The translations under genes and the position numbers were made by a program. Source: Cordia subcordata (taxonomy: Eukaryota; Streptophyta; Magnoliopsida; Boraginales; Cordiaceae). From it: a stretch of DNA of 64,000 nucleotides. Positions 37,963 through 48,261 of the stretch are shown piece after piece; position 1 is the stretch's first letter, and each line of letters starts with the position of its first letter. The notes beneath the pieces were generated by a model. That model was given only the letters and a program-made list of their open reading frames with translations. It made no database searches and was not told the DNA's origin. The stretch covers positions 1-64,000 of the forward strand of contig JAPTOF010000009.1 in NCBI GenBank assembly GCA_028554755.1, in the 5' to 3' direction.

Positions 37963-38460
37963 CTGGATTTAAAGCCAAGGCATAGCTTCATTGTTTGGCT
38001 TGCATTCCTTGATCAGGTGAATACAAGATTTAGAATTTTACAACGAGGAGTCAACACCAATCCTACATGCATCTTTTGCTACATAGGTTGTGAAACAAAA
38101 GACCACCTCTTCTTTGAATGCGGATTCACTAGAAGAATTTGGAGAAAAGGTCTACATCTTTCTTTAATACCATAGAATCTGATTTGTTGGAAGGATATAA
38201 TTGATTACATCAAAACTTTTGCACTTGAAAAGCAGTTGAAGGCTACCATTATCAAGCATCTTTTTGGAGGTACAATTTACCGTATTTGGTATTAGAGAAA
38301 TCAGCGCATTTTTCAGAATGAAGCAAAAATAGAGGAGTACATTTTCAAACATATCTACAATGAAGTTAGAGTTAAGCTATCTTGTGGTAGAAAATTTACA
38401 TTCTCTCTTTTGAACAAATCCCTTTGTAAATTGTGGAGACTAGAGAATATCATTGTATAG
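37963..38460 (+). pseudogene. R1 ORF2 C-terminus (zf-RVT domain)
   Basis: Reads PRHSFIVWLAFLDQ then the zinc segment C-I-F-C...C-E-T-K-D-H-L-F-F-E-C (near 38070-38130), FTRRIWRKG, an ICWKDIID block and the terminal LWRLENIIV before TAG (38458-38460). In-frame stops at about 38169 and 38293 break it. Both C-x2-C cysteines are present here, unlike in the array units. The region N-terminal to PRHSF is missing, so this is only about 160 codons. Confidence 0.85.
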
Positions 38461-38552
38461 GACTTCTCTCCACTTCACAATCTCTTTGTACATGTACATT
38501 TCTTTCTCACTTGCAGAATACAATTCTCTTACTTACCTCACAAAAAAAAAAA
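38461..38552 (+). other. R1 3' UTR and A-tail
   Basis: 3' UTR with the palindrome TGTACATGTACA (38487-38498), the end ACTTACCTCAC and A11 (38542-38552). It matches the 3' UTR of the array units in layout and end sequence. Confidence 0.85.
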
Positions 38553-38964
38553 GGGAGCTACAAGTAGGGGAATGAAAGAGATGCTTGGTGAGCTCCATTT
38601 CCATCTTTTTAATGTAAGGGCCTGCATCCATTCTTGAGGTGGGAGATGGAGGGGACATAGAATGAGTTTGAAGAGAGAGACTTTTAATAAGATTGGCTTT
38701 GGCTATGCTTTGAGCCTTAAGGTGTTCCTTGAAAGAATGACCAGATTCAAGTGCATCAAAGACATCCTTAAGCTCCTTGCTGGAGGTAGAAGAAGCACTT
38801 TCATTCATAAAGGAAGGAATAGAAGAGGTTGAGTCCACCTCATCAATTATGTCTTGGACTAATCTAGCATGGGATGAATGGCTATTGACATTCCTTTTGG
38901 CTGAGAAACGAGCACTTTGCCTAGTAGGGGGAGAACTCTTCTTCTTCCTACCCATGAAATCCAA
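38553..38964 (-). pseudogene. R2 ORF1 N-terminal part (GKKK-SSP type)
   Basis: About 137 codons, from ATG at 38962-38964. It begins MDFMGRKKKSSPPTRQSARF, a basic arm also found in R6 and R13. After a Ser-rich stretch comes a predicted helical module with STSSKELKDVFDALESG and FKEHLKAQSIAKANLIKSLS. The DUF4283 and CCHC parts are missing because the copy ends at the R1 A-tail. This is the only copy of this type in the window whose start codon is intact. Confidence 0.75.
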
Positions 38965-39115
38965 GAAAGTTGGGCTTGGGGACGAGTTTGATGAAGTGTT
39001 TGGGTTAAGTGTTTAGGCAAGAATGTGGTGAAGAAAGGTGGGGTGATTGTGGATGAGTGAAAAGAGTTTAGTGAGAGGAGAAAACGTTTCAGTTAAAGAG
39101 AGAAATTTTCTATTT
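38553..39115 (-). mobile_element. R2: 5' end of a LINE (ORF1 head, GKKK-SSP type)
   Basis: Minus-strand 5' leader (38965-39115, with TTTCTCTCTTTAACTGAAA near its start) and ORF1 head starting at 38964. The element is cut at 38553 where the A-tail of R1 begins. At its 5' side it meets R3, which lies in the opposite orientation. Confidence 0.75.
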
Positions 39116-40556
39116 TTGTGATTGAGATTCAAACTCTCAAGCACACTCTCTTTGCCATTAATCCCAATAAAAGTCTAGGGCTGAATGGTTATACCTCTCA
39201 CTTTTACAAAGAAGCTTCAGATATTATTGGAGAGGATGTTCTCAAAGCAATTGGCTCCTTCTTTAACTCCACAAAACTTCTCAAAGAGGTAAATGCAACT
39301 TACATTGCCCTTGTCCGTAAGGTCGAAAATCCTTCTTGGGTGAAGGAATTTAGGCCTATTTCTTTCTACAACACCATCTACAGCTGCATTTCTAAATTGA
39401 TAGCTAATAGACTCAAGGAATGTTTGCAATCTATTATCTCTTGAAACCAATTGGCATTTATCAAAGGAAGGCTTATCAGTGAAAATATCTTTATTGCTCA
39501 TGATCTCTTTCGAGGACACTCTAGATCTCACATCTCTCCTAGATGTGCTCTTAGAGTTGACATCATGAAAGCTTTTGACTCATTCAATTGGAGTTTCATT
39601 GAATGCACTCTCATTGCTTTTGGATTTCCTAAATTCTTTGCGGATTGGATTATGGCATGCATCACTTCACCTAGCTTCTCAATTATGCTCAATAGTAGTC
39701 TCGAGGGGTACTTCTTGGAAGCAAATGGTCTTAGACAAGGTGATCCTCTTTCCCCTTATCTATTTGTCATTTGTATGGAAGTCCTCTCATGCATGCTCAA
39801 TGGTTTGGCTAATAATACAAGATTTGGATTCCACTCAAAATGCTCCAAGTTGAAGTTAAATCATCTTTGTTTTGCTGATGACCTCTTCATTTTTTTCAAA
39901 GGGAATATGGATTCTATTGAATGCATTATGGATATCGTGAATGCTTTTCATGCTTTTTCGGGTTTAAAGGTGAATTGTGCTAAAAGTGATATCTTCTTTG
40001 ATGGCATCTCCCTTGTGGACAAACAATCTATTCTTAGCAAAGTGAGATTCAAGGAAGGTACCTTCCCCATTAGATACTTGGGAGTTCCTCTTGTGACCTG
40101 AAAGCTTAGAAGGGCTGATTGCCTCCTTCTCATGGAAAAGATAAATAAGAACCTTGAGCATTAGACTAATCATTGGCTTTCATATACTAGTAGACTCCTT
40201 CTTATTAAGTCTACACTTTTGCAAATTTGTGCTTATTGGGCAAGCTCTCTTCTCCTCCCGAAGGGTATTTTGAAGAATATTGATTCTAAATTTTGTGCTT
40301 TTCTTTGGAGAAACATTGGAGCAAAAATTGCTTGGCTTGACATTTGTGTACCCCATGATGAAGGTGGCTTGGGCATTCACAAGTTGGAAGATATTAACAT
40401 CACTTTTCTCCTCAAAATCTTTTGGAGAATGTATGCTTTTAGAGATACTCTTTAAAGCAAATGGATGCATATAAACTACATCAAGGATGGTTCTATTTGG
40501 ACAAACATTTCTTCAAAGGATGCAAGTTGGATCTTCAAATGCCTTTCCAAGACTAC
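39116..40556 (+). pseudogene. R3: 5'- and 3'-truncated LINE reverse transcriptase
   Basis: ORF2 fragment that stays in one frame (39118 onward) with in-frame stops at 39442, 40099, about 40162 and 40453, each explainable as a point mutation. Motifs in order: NPNKSLG (near 39160), VKEFRPISFYNTIY, AFIKGRLISENIF, RVDIMKAFDSFNW (near 39556), LRQGDPLSPYLFVICMEVL (near 39730), the catalytic FADD (39871-39882), SGLKVNCAKS, IRYLGVPLV, then the thumb/linker up to SWIFKCLSK. All palm motifs are present, so this was a complete RT domain before it decayed. There is no A-tail. It fuses directly to R4. Confidence 0.85.
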
Positions 40557-40993
40557 AAGGCTACTTGGAGCATCGTTGGTGATGATGTTTTGAATGCCGT
40601 TGGATCCTTCTTTGATTCTACAAAGCTCCTCAGAGAGTTAAATGCTACATACATTGCATTAGTGCCTAAAGTGCCAAAGCCATCCATGGTAAAAGACTTT
40701 AGGCCCATCTCTTATTACAACACCATTTATAAATGCATCTTTAAAATGCTTACAAATAGACTCAAGGCTTGCCTCTCAAAGATTATTTCGTGGAATCAAT
40801 CTGCTTTCATCAAAGATAGACTCATCAATGAAAAAATTCTTGTTGCTCATGAAATCCTTAGAGGATATTCAAGAAGTCATATCTCTCCTAGATGTGCTCT
40901 TAAAGTTGACATTATGAAGGCTTTTGACTATTTAAATTGGGGCTTCATTGAGAAGACCCTACTTGCATTTGGATTTCCATGCAAATTTGTTGC
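40557..40993 (+). pseudogene. R4: RT fingers/palm fragment
   Basis: Open frame for about 145 codons, reading ATWSIVGDDVLNAVGSFF, VKDFRPISYYNTIYKCIFK, NQSAFIKDRLINEKIL and KVDIMKAFDYLNW, ending at FPCKFV. It starts again at an early RT position although R3 has already passed the end of RT, so it is a second element joined to R3. It ends where R5 starts in reverse orientation. No tail or duplication is seen. Confidence 0.75.
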
Positions 40994-41345
40994 TTCCCAT
41001 GTGTGTTTGAAAGAGAAGGTGCCATTAGGAGAAAGTGACCAACAGTAGTTATCATCACAACCACGAGTGAGAACAAAAGTAGGCAAAGGAATATTGAGCA
41101 AACTATTTGGCCAATTCCAAGATCCATTGAGAAAAAGAGAGCTAACCTTTGCGTTTTGATAAGGAAAAGGTAGTGCTTCACACCAAAATTCAAAGAGAAT
41201 GCCTCTTGGGTACCACCTATCATGCCAAAAGGAAATAGAGGTACCGTCACCCAAAGTATGTTTGATGTGTGTCCTTGCTTCATTTCGAAAGTTCAATAGA
41301 CATTTAAAAACCCTACTAGCATAAGGAACGTGGGAATGATCAAAA
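40994..41345 (-). pseudogene. R5: fragment between RT and zf-RVT
   Basis: Minus-strand ORF2 fragment in an open frame, reading ASRVFKCLLNFRNEA, GDGTSISFWHDRWYPRG, GSWNWPNSLL, then CWSLSPNGTFSFKHTWEAT. This is the linker between RT and the zinc domain in all copies of the window. Neither end has a tail. Confidence 0.75.
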
Positions 41346-41349
41346 ATAC

Positions 41350-41530
41350 CGGATCATTGTAATTTTCTCTCTCTACCGAAATGCTCTCTCCTCTCTCTAA
41401 ACACCATCCTCTCAGCCACTTTCAAGCCACCATACTTCACCACATTTCAACCTTTCTCCATCACTAATTCACACTTTTCTGCTTCCTCTTCTTTCTCATC
41501 AACATTTTTCTCCATCTTTGCCATCTTGCT
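41350..41530 (+). promoter_or_regulatory. R6 5' leader, CT-rich
   Basis: Contains TTTTCTCTCTCTACCGAAATG (about 41363-41382) followed by CTCTCTCCTCTCTCTAAACACC, the same two-block CT layout as the R9 leader (GCTCTGCCTTCTCTCTAGAA). The rest is pyrimidine-rich and unstructured. It probably holds the internal promoter expected of a LINE leader, but this is inference. Confidence 0.45.
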
Positions 41531-43574
41531 GATTTCTCATTGGGAAAAAGAAAAGATCTTCTCCCCCGGTGAGGTTGAGTGCACGTTTACATGCTAAAGC
41601 TCAACCTATTGATAGCCTTTCACCAAACTTACCTAAGAGTGTTTCTCCTATAGAGGTTGAATCAGCCTCTTCGCCCCTTAGAAGTGAAGATGCCCATTCA
41701 ACCACTAGTAAAGAGCTTAAGGAGGTCTACGATGCTATTGAATCTGGTTAGTCCTTCAAACATTTTGAGGAAATGAGAGAAAATACTAAAAGGGATTTGG
41801 TTAAAAATCTCATCAAGAGCTCTCGGCCTCACTTTCCTCCAAGCCATGGAACAAGGAGTACAAATGAAAATAGTAAGCTTCAAGCCGGTCTTGATATAGC
41901 AAAAAGAATCTTTACTTCTCCTACAAGATCTCATTCAACTATGGAGCCATATTGTGCTAATACTGAAAAGAATGCTGCCTCAAATGCTTCTAGGAAGCTT
42001 GAAATTGAACTTACTAATGGAGAAGATGAAGCTTTAACCATTGGGCATAAACCGAAGATCAATGAAAGTACAAAAGTTGCTGAAGTTTCAGCTTCATTTC
42101 AGGAAAAGACTTCAACTTTTTAGCCACCTACTAGCCCTATTTTGTCTCCCAAGGCAAGTAAAATTGAAAGTCAAGGGGTCCCACCAATTTTAAATGTGTG
42201 GATACAAATGAAACCTCTTTCCCTCCTCTTTTATCTCGATAGAAAGATGAATTTTTCTCCAGCGTGGTAGCCAACTCATCACATAATGACTTGCCAAATA
42301 AGCTTATTGACACTCAAGCAATTCCAACTCATGGTAGAATAGGCAAAACCTCTCAAGCAACATCAACTCACTCTCGGCACATGCTCCATGGAGAAAACAA
42401 AGAACAACACGTAGGGAAGAAGGAAGGCAATGGATAGGAAAATGCTTGGAGAAAACCCCGAAGAATAAGGTATGAACCTTCAACTAATGAGCCATCACTT
42501 GATTAGGAAGGAGAATTTGCTCAATTTGTTAGCTCGAATTTACAACTTGAAGAACACAAAGTTAGAATTATCAATGGAGTTAGAGAAGTTGAAGATCCCC
42601 TTGAAGAAATTTATGAGGATGGGGAAAAGTTTTAGACTAATTGCCTTGTCGGCCAATTCTTGGGTGCCCCTCCCCCTTTCCTTCTTATAAAGAATATGGT
42701 TGAATTTGCTTGGAAAAAGTTTGGACATGTTGACATATACACAAAAGGGCAGGGATTATTTGTGTTTAAATTTGAGAAGGAAGAAGCAAGTCAAAGAGTT
42801 CTTCAACAATTGTGGCATGTTAATTATAGACCACTCCTACTTCGAAAATGGGAACCTAATCTTCAATTTGTGAACCTGAAATCAAACAAAATTCCCATTT
42901 GGGTCAAGCTTTGGGAAGTTCTACTTAGCCTTTGGTCTAGGAGAGGACTTAGCTACATTGCTTCATTTATTGGGAAGCCCCTTCAAATGGATGCACATAG
43001 GGAATCAAGGAGAAATCTAGAGTTTGCAAGAGTGTGTATTGAGGTTGATCTTGAAGGCCACTTGCTGGAAGAAGTCTTTGTTAAATTAAGAGATGGTGCA
43101 AAGAGTAAAGTGGAAGTTGAATATGCTTGGCGTCCACCAAAATGTGCTTTTTGCAAAATGGTGGGTCATAATGAAAACTATTGTCCTTCAAATCAAAAGC
43201 AAGCAAATCAGCAACCCAAGGGTCAAATTGCCACACAACAACAAAGGCAAAGAGTCTCCTATAATGCTAGATATGCTTCTCCAAATGATGAATGGCAAGT
43301 AGTTGGGAAAAAGCAAGCTAATGTTGAGAAGATAGTTCCCAACCAAGAAGAACGAAAGGTCTATGCTGAAACTCTTCAAGACTCTCCAAAGAAAGTTGAA
43401 GATGGACCAAACTGATTTAAATCTCTTGGTGTAGTGGAGGAGGGTGAGATCATTGAAAGCCTTGAGGATTTTACTTGCAATTTGGTAACTAAGACTGGGG
43501 AAAATTCAAATCAACAAATTGCTGGAAGCAAAGAGAGTTCGAGCATGTTTGCTCATACTCCTCCTTCCAAATGA
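41530..43574 (+). pseudogene. R6 ORF1 (RNA-binding gag-like protein, GKKK-SSP type)
   Basis: About 680 codons when breaks are ignored. The start codon is lost (CTGATTTCTCATTGGG where R2 has ATGGATTTCATGGG). A basic arm GKKKRSSP and SARLHAKAQPID come first, then the helical module with STTSKELKEVYDAIESG and ENTKRDLVKNL (41700-41820), a Ser/Asn-rich spacer, the DUF4283 domain (about 42500-43120, open from 42660), and the CCHC knuckle C-A-F-C-K-M-V-G-H-N-E-N-Y-C (43144-43185). EWQVVGKKQA follows (43290-43319). Stops fall at about 41748, 42121, 42241 and 43413. ORF1 ends at TGA 43572-43574, overlapping the ORF2 start. The family binds element RNA and acts in RNP formation. Confidence 0.82.
43571..43574 (+). 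promoter_or_regulatory. ATGA overlap of ORF1 stop and ORF2 start in R6
   Basis: The ORF1 frame (codon phase of 42660-43415) ends ...CCT-TCC-AAA-TGA with TGA at 43572-43574. The ORF2 frame starts ATG-ATT-TTT at 43571. The two therefore share ATGA. R14 has the same arrangement. Such overlaps allow termination-coupled reinitiation in other systems, which is inference here. Confidence 0.75.
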
Positions 43575-46350
43575 TTTTTGGTTCTTGGAACATTAGGGGT
43601 TTTAATACCCCTAACAATCAAAAGGAAGTGAACTTTTGGATCTCTAAACATAAGATTGATTGTTTTTGCATTTTGGAAACAAAGGTTGTAAAGGATACTT
43701 CTTTGGCTACTATTACAACCTATTTTGAAAGATTAGGCTTCAAAAATCATGTGGAGGATAATATGATTGGTAGACTTTGGTTTTTTGGGAAGAACTCAAT
43801 CAACTTTATTGTTGTGGATTCCATAGACCAAGGAGCTCTCTATCACATTAGCCTTGCCAATAAAAGTTGTGTTTGTGTGGCATTTGTTTATGCTAGGAAT
43901 AATCCCAAAAGTAGAAACATACTTTGGAGAAAGCTTGAGGAATGGAGCTCATGGTGTGAAGATAGCCGTTTTGTGTGATTGGGGATTTTAATGAAATCCT
44001 CCATAGTGGGGATAGGTCCTCTTGCAATTCCATTCCATCGAGTGCTTGGGATTTTAAGAAATGCATAAGCAAATCTGGTTTATTTGAGCATAAAGTGTTT
44101 GGTCCGCATTTCACTTAGACAAACAAGGGTTCTCCTAGCAACTTCATGGTAAGTAAACTTGATAGGGCACTTGTCAACTCCCAATGGTTGGAGTACTTCG
44201 AAAGCTCCTTTCTTTTGGTTGATAACCCGGACATTTCTGATCATTGCTCACTTGTCATGCACACAAGCAAATCCAATTCTTCCCCTCCAAAGCCTTTCAA
44301 ATTTTTCAATGCATGGACCTCTCATGAAGCTTTCATCAAGGTGGTTGAAGAAGTTTGGAAGGAAAGGTTTTTTGGGACACCAATGTTTGTCCTCACACAA
44401 AAGCAAAAGATCCTCAAACAAGCTCTTAAGGAATTTTACAAGAAGCATTTTTCTACTATTCCCCTCAAATTCGAGAGCTCAAGAAAGATCTTGAAAAGGT
44501 GCAGAATGAAATTCATAACGGATATTGCAATGAAGAGGTGACTGAGAAGCAAGGGGAAATTTTGAGGGACATTGAGACTCTTGAAGCTTTATATAGGAAA
44601 ATTCTTCATCAAAAAGCTCGCATTCAATGGATCAAGGAAAGGGATGCAAACACCAAGTTCTTCCATAATGTGGTTAAAAGTAGAAGGGTCAAGAACAACA
44701 TCAATGCAATTCAAGATAAAAATGGCAACTTACTCACAAAGGCCGAAGAGGTGAAGGCCTAATTTCTTTCTTTCTACAAGGACCTTCTTGGAACAAGATC
44801 TAACTCAAATGCCAATGTCCAAAGCATTAAATCCATACTTGGCAAAACAATCAAAGGAAAATGAAAGGAAATGATTGCTGCCGCCATCTCCAATGAGGAA
44901 ATTAAAGAGAGTCTCTTCTCTCTCAATCCTAACAAGAGTCCGGGACCCAATGGTTATACATCAAAGTTTTACATGGCAGCTTGGGCTATCATTGGTGATG
45001 AAGTGATGCATGCTATCAAGTCCTTCTTTTCAACCAATAATCTCCTAAAAGAGGTAAATACCACTATCATCACCCCTGTTCCTAAAGTTCAAAACCCTAC
45101 CAAGGTCAAAGATTTTTGGCCTATTTCTTGTTGCAACACTGTATACAAGTGCATTTCCAAGATCCTTGCCAATAGACTCAAGAAATGCCTCCCATATATC
45201 ATCTCAAACAACCAATCAGCTTTCATTAAGGGTAGACTCATTAATGAGAACATCCTTATTGCTCATGAGCTAATTAGAGGATACCCTAGAAACCATATCT
45301 CTTCTAGATGTGCACTCAAAATTGATATCATGAAAGCATTTGACACATTGAATTGGCACTTCATTGAATGCACCCTTTTTGCTCTTGATTTGCCAAAAAA
45401 ATTTGTTGATTGGTTGATGGATTGTATTACCTCCCCGAGCTTCTCTATTTCTATTAATGGTGGCCTTGAAGGTTTCTTTAAAGGGGCAAATGGCATAAGG
45501 CAAGGTGACCCCCTTTCCTCTTATATCTTTGTGATTTGCATGGAAGTTCTTACTAGTATGCTCAACGATTTGGATAAGGAAGATAGGTTTCATTTTCATC
45601 CCAAATGTGGAAAATTGAAGCTTAACCACCTTTGTTTTGTGGATGACCTCGTTATCTTTTGCAAAGGAGATATCAATTTTCTTGAATGCATTATGAATAC
45701 ACTTAGTGCTTATCATTCTCTCTCGGGCTTAAAAATCAGCAAAGACAAGAGCGAAGCGTTCTTTGGTTGGGTTCCTTTGGAGAGAAAAAAGGACATTCTG
45801 GATAAACTTGAGATCAAAGAAGGTAATCTACCTTTTCGTTACTTAGGAGTCCCTCTTATATTGAGGAAACTTAGTAAGGCCGATTGCTTTCCTCTTTTGG
45901 AAAAGATCACAAAGAAGATTGAGCATTGGACAACAAAATGGTTATCTTTTGCTGGAAGATTACTTCTCATTAAATCCACTCTTACCCAAATATGTTCATA
46001 TTGGGCTGGAGTCTTTCTCATCCCTAAGGGGGTCATTGCAACTATTGAGAGAAAGTTTAAAGCCTTTCTTTGGAGAGACATTGGAGCTAAAGTTGCTTGG
46101 AAAGATATTTGTTTGATGCAAGATGAAGGGGGTCTTCGAATTAGAAGACTTCATGAAATTAATGACACCTTCATGCTTAAAATCTTTTGGAGAATGTATG
46201 CATTCAGAGAAACACTTTGGAGCTCTAGGGTTCATGAAAACTACATCAAAGAAGGTTCCATTTGGACATACACCATCCCAAAGGATCTTAGTTGGATTAT
46301 GAGAAGTTTGTTCAAATGCCGTGAGATTGCACGAGGAAGCATTAAACATA

Positions 46351-46940
46351 TTGTTGGGAATGGCAAGGATACTCATTTTTGGCTGGACACTTGGCACCCG
46401 GAGGGCAACCTTGGTTTATCTTGGCAAAACATATTTCTACACCCTCCTCTCTTTGCAAAGGTTAATGATATCTACACTCAAAATGGATGGAATTGGCCTC
46501 CTTACCTTTTCCAATTCAATGCACCTAAATCTTGATGAAGAAAATTCTGATTCATTTTGCTGGAATTTATCCCCAAATGGTGTTTTCTCTTTTAAGCACA
46601 CATAGGAGTGTATTAGAATCGAGGGAGATAAGGTCAAATGGCACAATATTGTACTCGGCAATGGAAAACACACGCACTTTTGGCATGACAAATGGCACAC
46701 ACATGGGGTACTTAGCAATTTTTGGAGCAGCACTCTCAACAATCCACCATACTATGCTAAGGTGTGTGACATTTTCGTTTTTGGTAATTGGATTTGGCCT
46801 ATTCATGTCATGCATTTTGATCCACCTTGCACCAATCTTGTGGAAGAAAATCTTGATGCTTTTACTTGGAACCTTTCTCCAAATGGTGAATTCACTTTCT
46901 CGCACACTTGGGAGGAAATCAGAAGGAAGAAGAATAAAGT
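46351..46940 (+). repeat. Diverged direct duplication inside R6 ORF2
   Basis: The linker block starting IVGNGKDTHFWLDTWH (46351) and running to CWNLSPNGVFSFKHT (about 46560-46603) is followed at about 46647 by a second version starting IVLGNGKHTHFWHDKWH and running to TWNLSPNGEFTFSHTWEE (about 46865-46920). The two differ at many positions, so this is a joint between two different LINE copies. Both sides share ATATTGT at the switch point. Confidence 0.75.
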
Positions 46941-47463
46941 TGATTGGCACTATATTGTTTGGTTCAAAGGGCATACACCAAGACATGCATTTTTTACTTG
47001 GCTTGCTATTCATGATTGACTTTACACAAAATTCAGATTGCTTTATTGGGGTAGGGAGCTGAATCCCACTTGCATTTTTTGCAACTTTGGGTGTGAAACT
47101 AGAGACCATCTTTTCTTTAATTGTTGTTTCACTGGAAGGATCTGGAGGAAAGGACTTCATCTTACTATGATCCAAGAAACATTGATCGATTAGGGAGGCA
47201 TTATTGCTTTTATTTCACCTTATGCACTCGAAAATAATCTTAAAGCTACTATTTTAAAGCACTTTTTGGAGGCAGCAATCTACTTTATTTGGATTGAGAG
47301 GAATCATCGTGAATTTCACAAGAGCTTCAAGACGGAGGAGCAAATCTTTTCATCCATCTTTAATCATGTTAGACTTAAATGCATTGTTGGAAAACATTTC
47401 ACTACTTCTAGTTTGAATAGGAAAATTTGTAAATTGTGGGGCATGGAAGAAATCCTCCTTTGA

Positions 47464-47530
47464 TCAGTTTGTACTTGTAATTTTGTTTCTTTCTTGAATG
47501 AAATTTCTTACTTTTCTCGCAAAAAAAAAA
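47464..47530 (+). other. R6 3' UTR and A-tail
   Basis: Short 3' UTR with TTGTACTTGTA, TTGAATGAAATTTCTTACTTTTCTCGC split around the terminal CTTAC...CTCGC motif, and A10 at 47521-47530. R7 starts immediately after. Confidence 0.8.
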
Positions 47531-48007
47531 TATCAATATTAATCCTACTTGCTTCTTTTGCAACTTGGGTTGTGAGACAAGAGACCACATTTTCTTTGAA
47601 TGTAGTTTCACAAGAAGAATTTGGAAGATAGGATTACAACTCATGCTTGTCAAAGAACCGTAGTTTGAATAGGAAAAGATTGTGGACTTCATCACTCCAT
47701 TTTCGCTTGAGAAGCATTTGAAGGCAACTATTATGAAACACTATTTGGGAGCTGCCATCTACCATATATGGAAGGAAAGGAATTGCCGTGTGTTTTGCAT
47801 GGAAGCAAAAACCGAAGACCAAATCTTCTCCAACATTTATAATGAAGTCCGAGTCAAGTGCACTTTTGGCAAAAAGTTCACTTCTAATAGTTTAAACAAA
47901 GAAATTTGTAAATTATGGAAACTTGAAGAAATTCTTGTTTAGGACCTTTGTAAATTTTCTTTGTCATTTCAATCTTTAATGAAATACTTACTTACTTCTC
48001 AAAAAAA
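47531..48007 (+). pseudogene. R7: 5'-truncated LINE 3' end (zf-RVT, 3' UTR, A7)
   Basis: Begins inside the zinc segment (NPTCFFC...C-E-T-R-D-H-I-F-F-E-C, 47545-47605) directly behind the A-tail of R6. It continues with FTRRIWKIG, EKIVDFITPFSLEKHLKATIMKH and ends LWKLEEILV, TAG at 47940-47942. Stops at about 47661 and 47670 break the middle; 47682-47942 is open. The 3' UTR has TTTAATGAAATACTTACTTACTTCTC and A7 (48001-48007). Confidence 0.82.
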
Positions 48008-48261
48008 TTTTCTTAGCATAAAAGAAGTGACATAAAACCAAGCAAGGAAACAAAGAAGAAACAAGGAAAAGAAAGAACCAATCAAATACTCGGGTGGGAA
48101 GGTGGTGAATACAAAGCACCCGAGGGACCACCATCCCTAAGGTCTTCAAATAAACCAAAATTCCCATCCTCAAGTCCATCTTTCTCAACATGTTCAACTG
48201 AATCAGCAACTTCATCCCCAATATTCTCAAATTGCGTGGCCTTCAAATCCATCTCTATTTT
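48008..48261 (-). pseudogene. R8 (3' part): end of ORF1 and start of 3' UTR, split by R9
   Basis: Minus-strand continuation of the ORF1 interrupted at 51103. It reads KATQFENIGDEVADSVEH, DGLEDGNFGLFEDLRDGG and SPPSHPSI before TGA/TAG near 48083-48090, followed by a T-rich 3' UTR that resembles the one in R10 (CTTTCTTTTCCTTGTTTCTT). The tail is missing because R7 abuts at 48008. The join with 51103 restores the local frame at NEGKIEMDL. Confidence 0.75.
48245..48261. repeat. Left copy of 17-bp target-site duplication of R9
   Basis: AAATCCATCTCTATTTT here equals 51103-51119. On the insertion strand it starts with AAAA, as expected for APE-type nicking in T-rich target DNA. The last Ts merge with the R9 tail, so the length is 16-17 bp. 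Confidence 0.88.

Larger units (their letters stand above)
36176..38552 (+). mobile_element. R1: internally deleted LINE with ORF1 head and ORF2 3' end
   Basis: A plus-strand LINE with both termini but no endonuclease or RT. It contains a CT-rich 5' leader, an ORF1 start of the MPKKKNH type, a decayed ORF1 stretch, an unclassified insert of about 0.55 kb (37430-37962), the C-terminal zf-RVT part of ORF2, a 3' UTR and A11 (38542-38552). Flanks at 36175 and 38553 show no target-site duplication, so the edges may have been rearranged. Its 3' part is the closest relative of the array unit in this window. Confidence 0.85.
43571..47463 (+). pseudogene. R6 ORF2 (APE endonuclease - RT - zf-RVT polyprotein)
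   Basis: ATG at 43571-43573 opens with MIFGSWNIRGFN, the start of an APE endonuclease. The catalytic LETK (about 43671), GDFNE (43982-43996, after a 2-nt TG insertion near 43974) and SDHC (about 44236) are all present. The RT linker has WIKERDANTKFFHNVVK (about 44630). RT motifs follow in one open stretch (44871-46535): NKSPGPNGYTS, VKDFWPISCCNT, KIDIMKAFDTLNW, GIRQGDPLSSYIF, FVDD (45636-45647), SGLKISKDKS, FRYLGVPLI. After a duplicated linker comes the zinc segment C-I-F-C...C-E-T-R-D-H-L-F-F-N-C (about 47070-47120), ending LWGMEEILL and TGA (47461-47463). Other stops lie near 44118, 44760, 44862, 46603, 47017 and 47191. The protein would nick target DNA and prime reverse transcription there. 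This copy is dead. Confidence 0.87.
41350..47530 (+). mobile_element. R6: near full-length autonomous-type LINE (about 6.2 kb)
   Basis: The only copy with every part in order: CT-rich leader, ORF1 (basic arm, helical module, DUF4283, CCHC), ORF2 (endonuclease, RT, zf-RVT), 3' UTR and A10 (47521-47530). Numerous stops and frameshifts make it inactive. ORF2 contains a diverged direct duplication near 46351-46940 that marks a chimeric joint. The start is placed at the CT-rich leader after the end of R5. The exact first base is uncertain. No target-site duplication is visible because R5 and R7 abut it. Confidence 0.88.

Noticed and set aside
36176..38552. Target-site duplication around R1
   Set aside because: Bases before 36176 (CATGAAATT) and after 38552 (GGGAGCTACAAG) do not match, also when the start is shifted by 20 nt.
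40557..41345. R4-R5 head-to-head pair as a twin-priming 5' inversion
   Set aside because: Twin priming puts the inverted 5' part on the side away from the A-tail. Here the order and orientation do not fit, and there is no tail.
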